This document shows, in pieces, positions 55,837-63,792 of a stretch of 64,000 nt of DNA (the stretch's first letter is position 1; the number at the start of each line of letters is the position of its first letter). This DNA comes from Pedobacter sp. BAL39. GTDB lineage: Bacteria; Bacteroidota; Bacteroidia; Sphingobacteriales; Sphingobacteriaceae. Made by a program: the position numbers and the translations under genes. A model generated the notes under the pieces. It saw only the letters and a program-made list of their open reading frames with translations, did not search any database and had not been told where the DNA came from. The DNA lies in the NCBI RefSeq assembly GCF_000170795.1, contig NZ_ABCM01000021.1:43146-107145 (forward strand), in the 5' to 3' direction.

Positions 55837-55852
55837 TTCGTTAACGTACACG
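55837..55852. promoter_or_regulatory. LacI-type operator, distal copy
   Basis: The second copy extends to the near-perfect 20-base dyad ATTCGTTAACGTACACGAAT at 55836-55855. Its centre is 86 bases from the other copy, about eight helical turns, so one repressor tetramer or two dimers could bridge both. The LacI gene ends 50 bases further on. Confidence 0.72.
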
Positions 55853-55901
55853 AATATATTATATAACTTTTAAAATTCAAATATTAAGCTCGATAAAATA
55901 A

Positions 55902-56963
55902 TCAGTTTCTGTAATAAAGATAATTTTCTTTCGTAATGATGTCGATTGGCATGTATTGCAACTGCTCCACAGTTGGGGCACTGATCAGGTGCTGATAAAG
56001 CGACATCAGCCCGCGGTATCCCTGCTCCTGGGGTTTCTGACAAATCAGAAAATCAATAGTTCCGTTTTTCAGGTACGCAATGTTTTCCTCCAGGAAGTCA
56101 TAACCAATGAGCTGTACGCCCTCAATCGCATTTTCCTGTAAAAACCGGGCAACTGAAGACACCCTTGAATTGGTCACAAAAACCAGATCCGGTTTATTCA
56201 GGTCAAACAGTTCAAGCAGTCTTTGCTGCACAGCATCATATGACGTCTCATTGATGTCCACCTTGCCAACTTCAATTGAGAGATCATGAGCAGCAAGACA
56301 GGCCCTAAACCCTTCTTCCTTCTTCAGCAGATGGTGCTGAAAGGTAATTTCCCTGGATATATTGACAATCAGGACCTGTTGTGCTTCCTTAACCAGATAC
56401 TTCGTGAGATGGCCGGCCAGGTATCCGCTCTGGAAAAGATCCGGACCGATATAGGCGACCCTGGGCTGATGCTCAAGATCGGAATTGATCAATACAAAAG
56501 GCAGATCACGCTTCGCGCAGTTGTCCAGGAAATCCATAGCTTCCTCCTCGAACATCGGTGCCAGCAGTATACCATCATACCCATTATCGAGGATAACTGC
56601 ACACTGGTCCCTGAAGGTCTTTTTGTTGTTCTGATCAAAGAAGTAAAAATCTGCGGACACCCCAAAATTCCTGATTTCCGAGGCAGCCTCATTGATCCCT
56701 TTCAGGGGCGCATTCCAGTAACCGGTTTCATTGGAGACCGCGGGGATCAGGGCCGCAATCCTGATCACCTTTTTTGAAGCCAGCATCCGCGCCATGATGT
56801 TGGGCTGATAGTCCAGCTCAGCAATGATCTGCAGTACCTTCTCCTTGGTTTTTACTGATACTCCAGTGCGGTTATTGATTACCCGGTCAACAGTACCTAT
56901 CGAAACTTTGGCCAGCCTTGCAATCTCTTTTATGCCCTTTGTAGTCTCCTGTTCCTTTTTCAT
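55902..56963 (-). CDS. LacI-family transcriptional regulator of the GlcNAc operon
   Basis: The 353-residue protein has an N-terminal LacI HTH (GIKEIARLAKVSIGTVDRVI, then NNRTGVSVKTKEKV and the hinge ELDYQPNIMARMLASKK) and a periplasmic-binding-protein-like sensor domain (ALIPAVSNETGYWNAPLKGI; NGYDGILLAPMFEEEAMDFL). The TVDRVI form belongs to the subgroup common in Bacteroidota. I start at ATG 56963 (MKKEQETTKGIKE), since the longer frame would overlap the promoter. The two operators between it and GH20 are its probable sites. GlcNAc-6-phosphate or GlcNAc as inducer is inference. Confidence 0.93.
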   Translation of the reverse strand: MKKEQETTKGIKEIARLAKVSIGTVDRVINNRTGVSVKTKEKVLQIIAELDYQPNIMARMLASKKVIRIAALIPAVSNETGYWNAPLKGINEAASEIRNFGVSADFYFFDQNNKKTFRDQCAVILDNGYDGILLAPMFEEEAMDFLDNCAKRDLPFVLINSDLEHQPRVAYIGPDLFQSGYLAGHLTKYLVKEAQQVLIVNISREITFQHHLLKKEEGFRACLAAHDLSIEVGKVDINETSYDAVQQRLLELFDLNKPDLVFVTNSRVSSVARFLQENAIEGVQLIGYDFLEENIAYLKNGTIDFLICQKPQEQGYRGLMSLYQHLISAPTVEQLQYMPIDIITKENYLYYRN

Positions 56964-56970
56964 GATCCTG

Positions 56971-57000
56971 CAAAGGTAGTTATAATGCAATGCAGTTCAA
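56971..57000 (-). promoter_or_regulatory. Promoter of the LacI gene abutting its start codon
   Basis: The minus strand has TTG (56998-57000), a 19-base spacer and TACCTTTG (56971-56978). The -7 box ends only 7 bases before the ATG at 56963, so the transcript is predicted to be leaderless or nearly so. Confidence 0.6.
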
Positions 57001-57045
57001 GAAGAAAGCCCCTTACGGCAGCTCACAGCATTCCTGAAGCCTTCC

Positions 57046-57702
57046 CTAATTGGCGTTCTTCTTTAACCATTCCAGTCTTCTCTGATCTGCGAGGTGTTTT
57101 ACCTCAAAGTTTTCGAATTTAGCGGTAAAGCCTTTTCCATCCGGACTTGCCCCCATTACACCGACCATTACCGGGTGGTTGTCCTGAAGATAGGCGTTCC
57201 GCATCATCTGATAGGTTTTGTCATCGTAAGAATAAAAGATTTCCACCGCATCCAGCCTCCTGACAGCTTTTATCCATACAAAGGGAGGTGTTTTTTCCAA
57301 AGTAATCACACTCCAGTCGCTGGTTTTGTGGGTGACTACCGTACTCAGGTTATATTTGCCATCCACAAACTCAATCCCCGCTTTGATGTAGTTTTCATGA
57401 TCAATGCGGAGCATCAGCCCTGCCTGGTCAAAACGGGCTTTGTAATCACCGGTGATTTTCACTTTCGCCTCAAACTCACCACCATACGTACTATGGTAAA
57501 AAGGAGCGTCATCGACTGTAAACCCGTAGTGCGAAATCCTCCAGTAATCACTTTGAGGCGTTACAAACATACTCAGGAAATTACCTTTAATTTCCCATTT
57601 CCCTGGCTCATTAAACCATTGCATCTTTTCAAGACTTTGAGCAAAACCCAGGTGGGCAAATGCGAGGGCGGCTACAGACAAGATCAGTTTCTTCATTTTC
57701 AT
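57046..57702 (-). CDS. DUF1349 domain protein, secreted concanavalin-like
   Basis: The 218-residue protein has a signal peptide ending FAQS and one DUF1349 domain: EKMQWFNEPGKWEIKGNFLS, SDYWRISHYGF, FDQAGLMLRIDHENYIKAGI and ITLEKTPPFVWIKAVRRLD. The fold is a beta-sandwich related to lectins; sugar binding is plausible, but the natural ligand is unknown. I start at ATG 57702 (MKMKKLILS). It is the gene before lacI on the same strand, 82 bases away, and has a full promoter with an inverted repeat. Confidence 0.82.
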   Translation of the reverse strand: MKMKKLILSVAALAFAHLGFAQSLEKMQWFNEPGKWEIKGNFLSMFVTPQSDYWRISHYGFTVDDAPFYHSTYGGEFEAKVKITGDYKARFDQAGLMLRIDHENYIKAGIEFVDGKYNLSTVVTHKTSDWSVITLEKTPPFVWIKAVRRLDAVEIFYSYDDKTYQMMRNAYLQDNHPVMVGVMGASPDGKGFTAKFENFEVKHLADQRRLEWLKKNAN

Positions 57703-57726
57703 ATATTGGATAACCATTAATATTTT

Positions 57727-57765
57727 TACCTTGACAAAGGTATATCACTGGAAAACAACAGTCAA
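57727..57765 (-). promoter_or_regulatory. Promoter of the DUF1349 gene with overlapping inverted repeat
   Basis: On the minus strand TTG (57763-57765), a 20-base spacer and TACCTTTG (57735-57742) form a consensus promoter. TACCTT-GACA-AAGGTA (57727-57742) is a perfect dyad that includes the -7 box, so a regulator may bind there; part of the dyad is imposed by the TACCTTTG box itself. Confidence 0.6.
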
Positions 57766-57785
57766 TACTGATAAATAACCATAAG

Positions 57786-58550
57786 ATGAACATTGCCACC
57801 TCCCTCAACGAAGAATTACTGAACCAGGTTTTCGGAGATCATCAGGAAATGCAGCTGAACTTGTCCTTCTATCAGAATACAGCGATGATGTATGCCAGAA
57901 CGGAAAACTCCATCGCTGTCCTGAGTGATATGAAAGCCAATGTCAGCTACCTCTATAAAGGGGCTGTCGCAGAAAGGCTTGGCTTTTCTGAAGACACCCT
58001 TTCCAATGAGCTCAACTCCATCTGGGAAGATGAGATTTTCAGTAGGATCCATCCGGAGGACCTGATCAACAAACACCTGCTGGAATTACAGTTTTTCAAT
58101 ATGCTGAAGAGTGTGCCCATTGCAGAAAGGGTAAACTTTTATGTATACAGCAAAATCAGGATCCTCAATGCGGAGGGCACATATACCTATATCAAACACC
58201 GGATGTTTTACATCAGCAGTTTCCCAAATGGAAGCCTATGGCTCGCTTTGTGTCTTTACAACATGCTGGATGAAGACCTTCCCATAGACAAGCCCGAGCG
58301 TGCGATTGTCAATTCTGCAACCGGGGAGATCATCAAACCTGATGATCAGAAGACCAGCAACATCCTATCGGTACGTGAAAAAGAAATACTTACCCTGATC
58401 AGAAGTGGAAAGATGAGTATAGAAATTGCCGACTTATGTTCGATCAGCATCAATACCGTAAATAGACACCGTCAGAATATCCTTGAGAAACTAAGGGTAA
58501 GTAACTCACATGAAGCGTGTAGAATTGCGGAACTCATGCGGTTGATTTAA
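57786..58550 (+). CDS. LuxR-type response regulator with PAS-like N-terminal domain
   Basis: The 254-residue protein has a C-terminal LuxR HTH (LSVREKEILTLIRSGKMSIE, then ADLCSISINTVNRHRQNIL, residues about 190-250). The N-terminal 160 residues have a PAS-like pattern (ENSIAVLSDMKANVSYLYKG, IWEDEIFSRIHPEDL, FYVYSKIRILNAEGTYTYIK). It has no receiver domain. PAS-LuxR proteins of this shape are frequent in Sphingobacteriaceae and their ligand is unknown. The gene is divergent from DUF1349, with 83 bases between the two start codons. Confidence 0.87.
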   Translation: MNIATSLNEELLNQVFGDHQEMQLNLSFYQNTAMMYARTENSIAVLSDMKANVSYLYKGAVAERLGFSEDTLSNELNSIWEDEIFSRIHPEDLINKHLLELQFFNMLKSVPIAERVNFYVYSKIRILNAEGTYTYIKHRMFYISSFPNGSLWLALCLYNMLDEDLPIDKPERAIVNSATGEIIKPDDQKTSNILSVREKEILTLIRSGKMSIEIADLCSISINTVNRHRQNILEKLRVSNSHEACRIAELMRLI

Positions 58551-58555
58551 TTTTG
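58525..58555 (+). promoter_or_regulatory. Promoter of the DUF4256 gene
   Basis: TTG (58525-58527), 20 bases, then TAATTTTG (58548-58555) match the Bacteroidota promoter consensus. It overlaps the end of the LuxR-type gene, giving a leader of about 45 bases before ATG 58608. Confidence 0.55.
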
Positions 58556-58607
58556 CAGTGATGAATTTTGTAACTTGGCATTAAAGTTTCACCAGAAAAA
58601 TAACGCC

Positions 58608-59171
58608 ATGAACAACAAAACACTGTCCGCAGCCGAAAAAGAATCTTTACTGGACATCCTGGAGGCCCGTTTTGAACAATATCCTAACCGTCATCAGGGA
58701 CTGGAATGGAGCACAATACAGGCGAAGCTCGAAGCCAATCCCGAAAAGCTATGGTCGCTGAATGAAATGGAGAACACTGGCGGAGAACCGGACGTGGTTG
58801 GCTACGACAAAACCACCGACGAATACATATTCTTCGACTGCGCTCCAGAAAGCCCGAAGGGCCGTAGGAGTATCTGTTATGACCTGGAAGGACTGGAATC
58901 GCGGAAGGAATTTAAACCGGAGCATAACGCCATGGACATGGCCGCGGCGATGGGCGTCGAAATGCTGACTGAGGAACAGTCGCGGGAATTGCAGAGGCTG
59001 GGTAAGTTTGACACAAAAACCTCGAGTTGGATCCAGACCCCTGATGCTATCAGAAAACATGGTGGCGCTCTTTTTTCAGATCGACGCTACGACCATGTCT
59101 TTGTATATCATAATGGCGCTTCCTCTTACTATGCTGCCCGGGCATTTCGTGGCTCCCTGAGGGTAGGTTAG
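58608..59171 (+). CDS. DUF4256 family protein
   Basis: The 187-residue soluble protein has the family pattern KESLLDILEARFEQYPNRHQ, LEWSTIQAKLEANPEKLWSL, NEMENTGGEPDVVGYDK, FFDCAPESPKGRRSICYDLE, and the C-terminal RYDHVFVYHNGASSYYAARA, which is typical of DUF4256 proteins found widely in bacteria. No biochemical role is established. The start is the ATG at 58608 (MNNKTLSAAEK) rather than an in-frame upstream start at 58575. It follows the LuxR-type gene by 57 bases, but has its own promoter. Confidence 0.88.
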   Translation: MNNKTLSAAEKESLLDILEARFEQYPNRHQGLEWSTIQAKLEANPEKLWSLNEMENTGGEPDVVGYDKTTDEYIFFDCAPESPKGRRSICYDLEGLESRKEFKPEHNAMDMAAAMGVEMLTEEQSRELQRLGKFDTKTSSWIQTPDAIRKHGGALFSDRRYDHVFVYHNGASSYYAARAFRGSLRVG

Positions 59172-59213
59172 AAAAACAAACCCGGTGATCTCAGCCAATT
59201 ATAATTTAAAATA

Positions 59214-59252
59214 AAATGCCTTAGCCAGATAATTTATGTGGCTAAGGTATTT
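59214..59252. terminator. Bidirectional terminator between DUF4256 and the acidic protein gene
   Basis: AAATGCCTTAGCCA (59214-59227) pairs with TGGCTAAGGTATTT (59239-59252), 14 bp with one G-U, around an 11-base loop. AT-rich arm ends provide T runs on both strands, and the converging genes end on either side. Confidence 0.8.
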
Positions 59253-59253
59253 T

Positions 59254-59451
59254 CTAAACCGCAGAAGATGCAGTCGTATCGGCATCAGTCCCTTTCTGAT
59301 CTTCCGGCGCTTTTTCTCCGCTATCCCCGTCTTTAGTCACGAAATCCCCATTTTCGTCATAAGCCTTATCCGAATCACTGCCAGCCAGCTCATTTTCTGG
59401 GATTACACCTTCTTTTTTATTTTCTTTGTTTTTCTCTTCCTGATTTTCCAT
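59254..59451 (-). CDS. Small acidic hydrophilic protein
   Basis: The 65-residue product begins MENQEEKNKENKKEGVIPEN and is rich in D, E, K, N and G with no hydrophobic core, so it is probably disordered. The middle AGSDSDKAYDENGDFV is the kind of segment conserved in short Pedobacter proteins. No function is known. The ATG at 59451 follows an upstream in-frame ATG at 59478. It ends at the bidirectional terminator. Confidence 0.55.
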   Translation of the reverse strand: MENQEEKNKENKKEGVIPENELAGSDSDKAYDENGDFVTKDGDSGEKAPEDQKGTDADTTASSAV

Positions 59452-59528
59452 AACGATCTTATTTACTGAAAAGAACAACTCCGGACTCAGGCTGTTTTAA
59501 TTAAATCATCCACCTTTCAGACTATTAA

Positions 59529-61034
59529 TTATGAATACTTGGGATTGCCCGCAAGTACTGCATGCAGGGACGAGGCTAAAATCTCCACAGCCTTTGTCAT
59601 CTCCTGATGATCAAGGTGCCCAAAGCCCAGACGAGTTGCTGTGACAGTTTTTGTTTGATACAGTATGGTTTTCGGCAAAAACAAGCCATTTGCAGCACAA
59701 ACTTTCTGCAGGTTGATCAGGTTGAACCTGTCCAACCATTCTACCCAGATGGCCAGGCCGCGATGAGGGACCTGAAAACGGACATGATCTTTCAGTTTTT
59801 CATTCAGCAGTGCAACAAAAAGATCCCTTCGCTCTTTATACGTCTTTTTATTTTTCTTTGAAAGCCGGTGTACCTCCCCATCCTGGATCCAGTCTGTCAA
59901 CACCTGCTCTTTGATCACATCTATACCCGGTTCGAGGATATTCTGATGTTTCTCCAGCTCTTTAATGAACACTGCAGGAGCAACAATAAATCCCCAGCCA
60001 AAACCTGAGGGCAATGATTTTCCGAACGAGCCGACGTATACCACACGTTTACTGTTACCAAAAGCGGCCAAAGGAAGAATCGGGCTATTGTCATAATGAA
60101 AATCAAAATCATAGTCGTCTTCCAGGATAACAAAACCAAAGTGCTCCGCCATTTCAAGGACTTCCATCCTCCTTTTTGCACTCAGCGGAATGGTGGTAGG
60201 ATAATGATAATTGGAGGTCAGGTATAACAACCTGATCTGATGCTTCTGGCAAATCTCCCTCAGGTGATCGGTATTCATCCCTTCTCCGTCAACCGATACC
60301 GGAATGATCTGTGCTCCGCCATCAGACAGCGTCATATTGGAAAGGTAGTAACCTGGAGATGCCACAACCACCTTGTCGCCAGGATTTAATAACAATCGCG
60401 TCGCCAGGAACAGACTGATCTCATGACTGCTGGCAGTCAGCAGATTTGAGGTGGAAATCCTCAGACAACGCGTTAAATTCAAAAAGTTGGCAAACTGATC
60501 CTTAAAGCTGGAATGTGCATACGCCTGGATTTCCTGCCAGCTTCTCGTATTTTTTCTCCGCTTCAACTTCGAGGTATATAACCTCGCAAGCACATCGGTG
60601 TGTACAAGCCTCAAATCCGGCAACCCATCATTAAACTGAAAAGGAAGATTACTCACTTCCTTCGGATCTTCCAGCACAGAAGAGCGTTTGAAATCAAATC
60701 CGGTTTGCGTTGCAGAACCTTGTGAAGGATTCGAGGAATAGCCCTTTACGGCATTCTGCGGTCGCTGATCCGACAATATAAAAGTGCCAATATTTGCCTT
60801 CGTTTCGATGTATCCCTGCAATTCCAAATCTTCAAAAGCCTTGATGAGGGTGTTCCTGTTAACAGACAACAACCTGCACAAGATCCGTGTCCCGGGTAAT
60901 TTCGTCCCCCCCGGTAGCACGCCCATTTGTATGGCTTTTATGAATTCAAAGACGAGCTGAAGGTAAAGTGCTGTGGATTCCTTGGGATTAAGGTGAATAA
61001 AACTTTTAAAGGGAATTTGAACCGGACCATCCAT
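59529..61034 (-). CDS. MocR-type regulator (GntR HTH fused to PLP aminotransferase domain)
   Basis: The 501-residue protein has an N-terminal GntR-type winged HTH (TRILCRLLSVNRNTLIKAFE, residues about 45-65) and a fold-type I aminotransferase domain: LTASSHEISLFLATRLLLNP, LYLTSNYHYPTTIPLS, ILEDDYDFDFHYDN and the PLP lysine region YVGSFGKSLPSGFGWG. Members sense PLP or amino compounds with it. It is divergent from a TonB-dependent receptor, 64 bases apart, and that intergenic region has TGGTAT/TGGTAC direct repeats resembling GabR sites. Target assignment is inference from this context. Confidence 0.92.
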   Translation of the reverse strand: MDGPVQIPFKSFIHLNPKESTALYLQLVFEFIKAIQMGVLPGGTKLPGTRILCRLLSVNRNTLIKAFEDLELQGYIETKANIGTFILSDQRPQNAVKGYSSNPSQGSATQTGFDFKRSSVLEDPKEVSNLPFQFNDGLPDLRLVHTDVLARLYTSKLKRRKNTRSWQEIQAYAHSSFKDQFANFLNLTRCLRISTSNLLTASSHEISLFLATRLLLNPGDKVVVASPGYYLSNMTLSDGGAQIIPVSVDGEGMNTDHLREICQKHQIRLLYLTSNYHYPTTIPLSAKRRMEVLEMAEHFGFVILEDDYDFDFHYDNSPILPLAAFGNSKRVVYVGSFGKSLPSGFGWGFIVAPAVFIKELEKHQNILEPGIDVIKEQVLTDWIQDGEVHRLSKKNKKTYKERRDLFVALLNEKLKDHVRFQVPHRGLAIWVEWLDRFNLINLQKVCAANGLFLPKTILYQTKTVTATRLGFGHLDHQEMTKAVEILASSLHAVLAGNPKYS

Positions 61035-61045
61035 TTTCTAAAAAC

Positions 61046-61074
61046 TGGTATACTTTAGTGGTACGGCAAGGTAC
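61046..61074. promoter_or_regulatory. Direct repeats resembling GabR/MocR operators
   Basis: TGGTAT (61046-61051), TGGTAC (61059-61064) and AGGTAC (61069-61074) lie in the divergent intergenic region; the complement reads ATACCA, the half-site of B. subtilis GabR. MocR-type regulators typically use direct repeats. The last one abuts the -7 box of the receptor gene. Confidence 0.55.
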
Positions 61075-61082
61075 TACTTTTG
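61075..61082 (+). promoter_or_regulatory. -7 element of the TonB-dependent receptor gene
   Basis: TACTTTTG matches TAnnTTTG and ends 16 bases before ATG 61099. No TTG lies at the -33 distance, so activation by the MocR protein may be required. Confidence 0.5.
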
Positions 61083-61098
61083 GCAAAACTTTAACGTA

Positions 61099-62952
61099 AT
61101 GAGAATAATTTATTTTACCCTGCTGATCCTGCTCTGCATTAAAGTAAGGGCACAGGACGCACGGGATACAGCCATCAACATCAACGAGGTGGTGATCAAC
61201 GAAAACAGATTCAGCACCCCCATCTCCAAACAAAACCGAAATGTTTACATTATTGACAAGGAGACCATAGCCAAGCTGCCGGCACGCAGCATTCAGGAAA
61301 TCCTGCAATATGCCAATGGCGTCGATTTAAGACAAAGGGGGCCATTTGGAAGTCAGGTCGACATCAGCGTCGATGGTGGAAGTTTTGAGCAAACAGTAGT
61401 CCTATTGAACGGCACAAAAATTATTGATCCTCAAACGGCACACAACATGCTGAATTTGCCTATCCCGGTTGAAGCAATCGAAAGAATTGAGATCATACGT
61501 GGTCCGGCAGCAAGAATATATGGCATTAACAGCCTGACCGGTGCCATCAACATCATCACCAAAAAACAGGACCATTCTGGATTTCTAGTGAATGCCTACG
61601 GTGGTTCCAACTTTGAGAAAGACAGCGAAGGTACCGGCGATACCTTTTACGGCAGGGGCATTCAGCTCGGAACAGTACTAAGCTCGAAAAAACAACAGCA
61701 TTCGCTTTTTGGCTCGCATGATAAAAGTAACGGATACAGGTATAACACCCAGTTTGAAAACAATAAGATATTTTACCAGGGTAATTATCAGATTGACAAC
61801 TCAAATGAGATCATGACCTCTTTTGGTTATATCAATAATCACTTTGGAGCCAATGGTTTTTATGCCGCTCCGGGCGACAGGAATTCTTCTGAAGGCATTC
61901 AGACAACCATTGCTGCGGTACAGTCCAGGCATATCCTGTCGGAGCGCTGGACGCTTCTTCCGCGATTGAGCTACCGCTACAACGACGATGATTACCGCTA
62001 TACCCCGACCACCGGAAGAAGCCGCCATTTCAGCAATTCATTGGCTGCTGAATTCAACACCTCCTATAAGATGAACAGCGGTGAGTTGGGCTTCGGTACA
62101 GAAGTACGAAGCGAAGACATCAACTCGTCAAACATTGGAGAGCACGACCGCAGGAACCTGGGGATTTACGGGCAGTATAGGACGTATTTACTTGAAAATC
62201 TGAACATCAACATCGGTGCCTATGCCAATTACAACTCCGATTACAAATGGCAGGTGTACCCGGGCCTTGATGCCAGCTACGCCATCACAAGCGGACTTAA
62301 GCTGGTTGGAAACATAGGAACCAGTCAGCGGACTCCTTCTTTTACCGATCTGTACCTAAATCAACGTCCAGGTAATATCGGCAACGCTTCCCTGACACCA
62401 GAAAACGCCTTCCAGGCAGAATTAGGTTTCAAATATGTCTATCGGAATTTCAGCCTCGACTCTTACTATTTTTACCGGAAAATCTCCAACTACATCGACT
62501 GGACAAGGGCAAGCACCAGCGAGCCATGGCAAAGTAATAACATGGGCAGCATGGTTACCGGAGGGTTCAACATCCGGTCAAACTACAGTATGGCGCTAAG
62601 CACTCAGGCGAAGCTCAATATCAACCTCGCTTATTCCTACCTGGATTCCGAGTTTCGCGATGGACAGCCTAACCTACAATCCAAGTACCTCATTTCATCA
62701 CTCAAACATCAGGTAACGAATACTGTAGACCTACAGTATAAAAAATTCTCTGTTTTATTTGCCACGCGTTTTAGCGACAGGATTGCAGGTTCATCCTACT
62801 GGGTCAATGACTTTAGGTTAAGCCAGTCACTTCAGAAATTTACGGTTTATGTCGATGCTCAGAACATCTTCGATACCACCTATTCCGAGATTGGTACCAT
62901 TCCACTTCCTTCACGCTGGTTTAGCCTGGGTATAAAGTTTGTCAATCTTTAA
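61099..62952 (+). CDS. TonB-dependent outer-membrane receptor (BtuB/FepA type)
   Basis: The 617-residue protein has a signal peptide ending VRAQ, no SusC-type N-terminal domain, plug motifs NEVVINENRFSTPISKQNRN, SIQEILQYANGVDLRQRGPF, QVDISVDGGSFEQTVVLLNG, and IRGPAARIYGINSLTGAINI, then a beta-barrel ending WFSLGIKFVNL. This short form transports small metal or vitamin complexes rather than glycans. Its substrate is unknown; the MocR neighbour hints at a pyridoxal-related or amino compound, which is inference. A terminator lies just after it. Confidence 0.92.
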   Translation: MRIIYFTLLILLCIKVRAQDARDTAININEVVINENRFSTPISKQNRNVYIIDKETIAKLPARSIQEILQYANGVDLRQRGPFGSQVDISVDGGSFEQTVVLLNGTKIIDPQTAHNMLNLPIPVEAIERIEIIRGPAARIYGINSLTGAINIITKKQDHSGFLVNAYGGSNFEKDSEGTGDTFYGRGIQLGTVLSSKKQQHSLFGSHDKSNGYRYNTQFENNKIFYQGNYQIDNSNEIMTSFGYINNHFGANGFYAAPGDRNSSEGIQTTIAAVQSRHILSERWTLLPRLSYRYNDDDYRYTPTTGRSRHFSNSLAAEFNTSYKMNSGELGFGTEVRSEDINSSNIGEHDRRNLGIYGQYRTYLLENLNINIGAYANYNSDYKWQVYPGLDASYAITSGLKLVGNIGTSQRTPSFTDLYLNQRPGNIGNASLTPENAFQAELGFKYVYRNFSLDSYYFYRKISNYIDWTRASTSEPWQSNNMGSMVTGGFNIRSNYSMALSTQAKLNINLAYSYLDSEFRDGQPNLQSKYLISSLKHQVTNTVDLQYKKFSVLFATRFSDRIAGSSYWVNDFRLSQSLQKFTVYVDAQNIFDTTYSEIGTIPLPSRWFSLGIKFVNL

Positions 62953-62955
62953 GTT

Positions 62956-62991
62956 CATAAAAAATCCTCTTCACGGTTTCGTGAAGAGGAT
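62956..62991 (-). terminator. Rho-independent terminator after the lipoprotein gene
   Basis: A perfect 12-bp stem (ATCCTCTTCACG at 62964-62975 and CGTGAAGAGGAT at 62980-62991) with a GTTT loop is followed, on the minus strand, by TTTTTTATG. It also lies just after the end of the receptor gene on the plus strand and could work weakly for it. Confidence 0.9.
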
Positions 62992-63009
62992 AAAATATAG
63001 TTAATGCAC

Positions 63010-63768
63010 TTATCTCGGAAACAGCCTCACCAGGTCTTCCTGAGGAAACAATACCGTTTTCCCTTGTGAATCCGCTTTCATGCCCACATACCAGCTCTGC
63101 ACCTTTCCGCCCTGATAACCATACTTATTTGGCAGCTGAATCCCTGCGTTCATATAGCTATAGTTTACATCGTTGTCGATGAGGTATTCGTTCTTTCCGG
63201 CTTTTAGCAGAAAAACATACATCTCCCCTTCCAGGGGAGGTATTTTTATAAATTCCGACCATTGTTTTGGCTGAATATTCCTGGCGAGGTATATAACAGA
63301 GTTCACATCTGATCCATCTCCATAGACAATATCAGCTGCCACCCCCTCAGGGAAATCCAAATAAAACGCAATCTGTTCCAATCCTTCAATATCGGCTGGG
63401 TAAATGTAGTTCTCTGTCAACTTTTCCCCGTCATAGAAGAAGCTGAACGGCTTTTCCGCCGTAGCGTTATTTTCAATGATGCGCGTGTAAAGGACCTCAC
63501 CTGTACTTTTCTTTTTCAGTTCCATGTTTATGGGATTTTCGCTTTCAAAAGCAATTTTACCACTAAACCGAACCCTGCCGTAGTACTCCCGGATCCTGAC
63601 GCCGTCAAAATACTGTTCCAGCGTATCCCCCATCACGAAACCACTAAAGCTCGTTGGGCGTAAATCCTTAATCGGCACAATTGCCGGTTTTCCTTCTTTT
63701 TCACAAGAAGAAACGAAAATGGCCAATGCTGTCATTAGCACCATCCATGTATTATATATCTTTTTCAT
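63010..63768 (-). CDS. Hypothetical lipoprotein
   Basis: The 252-residue protein has a lipobox at C22 (FVSSC) followed by EKEGKPAIVPIKDLRPTSFS. The rest is beta-rich (FDGVRIREYYGRVRFSGKIA, MYVFLLKAGKNEYLIDNDVN). I do not recognise a family, although the layout suggests a surface or periplasmic binding lipoprotein. It begins 24 bases after the end of a partial TonB-type receptor gene on the same strand and is probably in its operon, as accessory binding lipoprotein. Confidence 0.65.
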   Translation of the reverse strand: MKKIYNTWMVLMTALAIFVSSCEKEGKPAIVPIKDLRPTSFSGFVMGDTLEQYFDGVRIREYYGRVRFSGKIAFESENPINMELKKKSTGEVLYTRIIENNATAEKPFSFFYDGEKLTENYIYPADIEGLEQIAFYLDFPEGVAADIVYGDGSDVNSVIYLARNIQPKQWSEFIKIPPLEGEMYVFLLKAGKNEYLIDNDVNYSYMNAGIQLPNKYGYQGGKVQSWYVGMKADSQGKTVLFPQEDLVRLFPR

Positions 63769-63792
63769 TTAATATCAATCTTGAGTCCGGAA

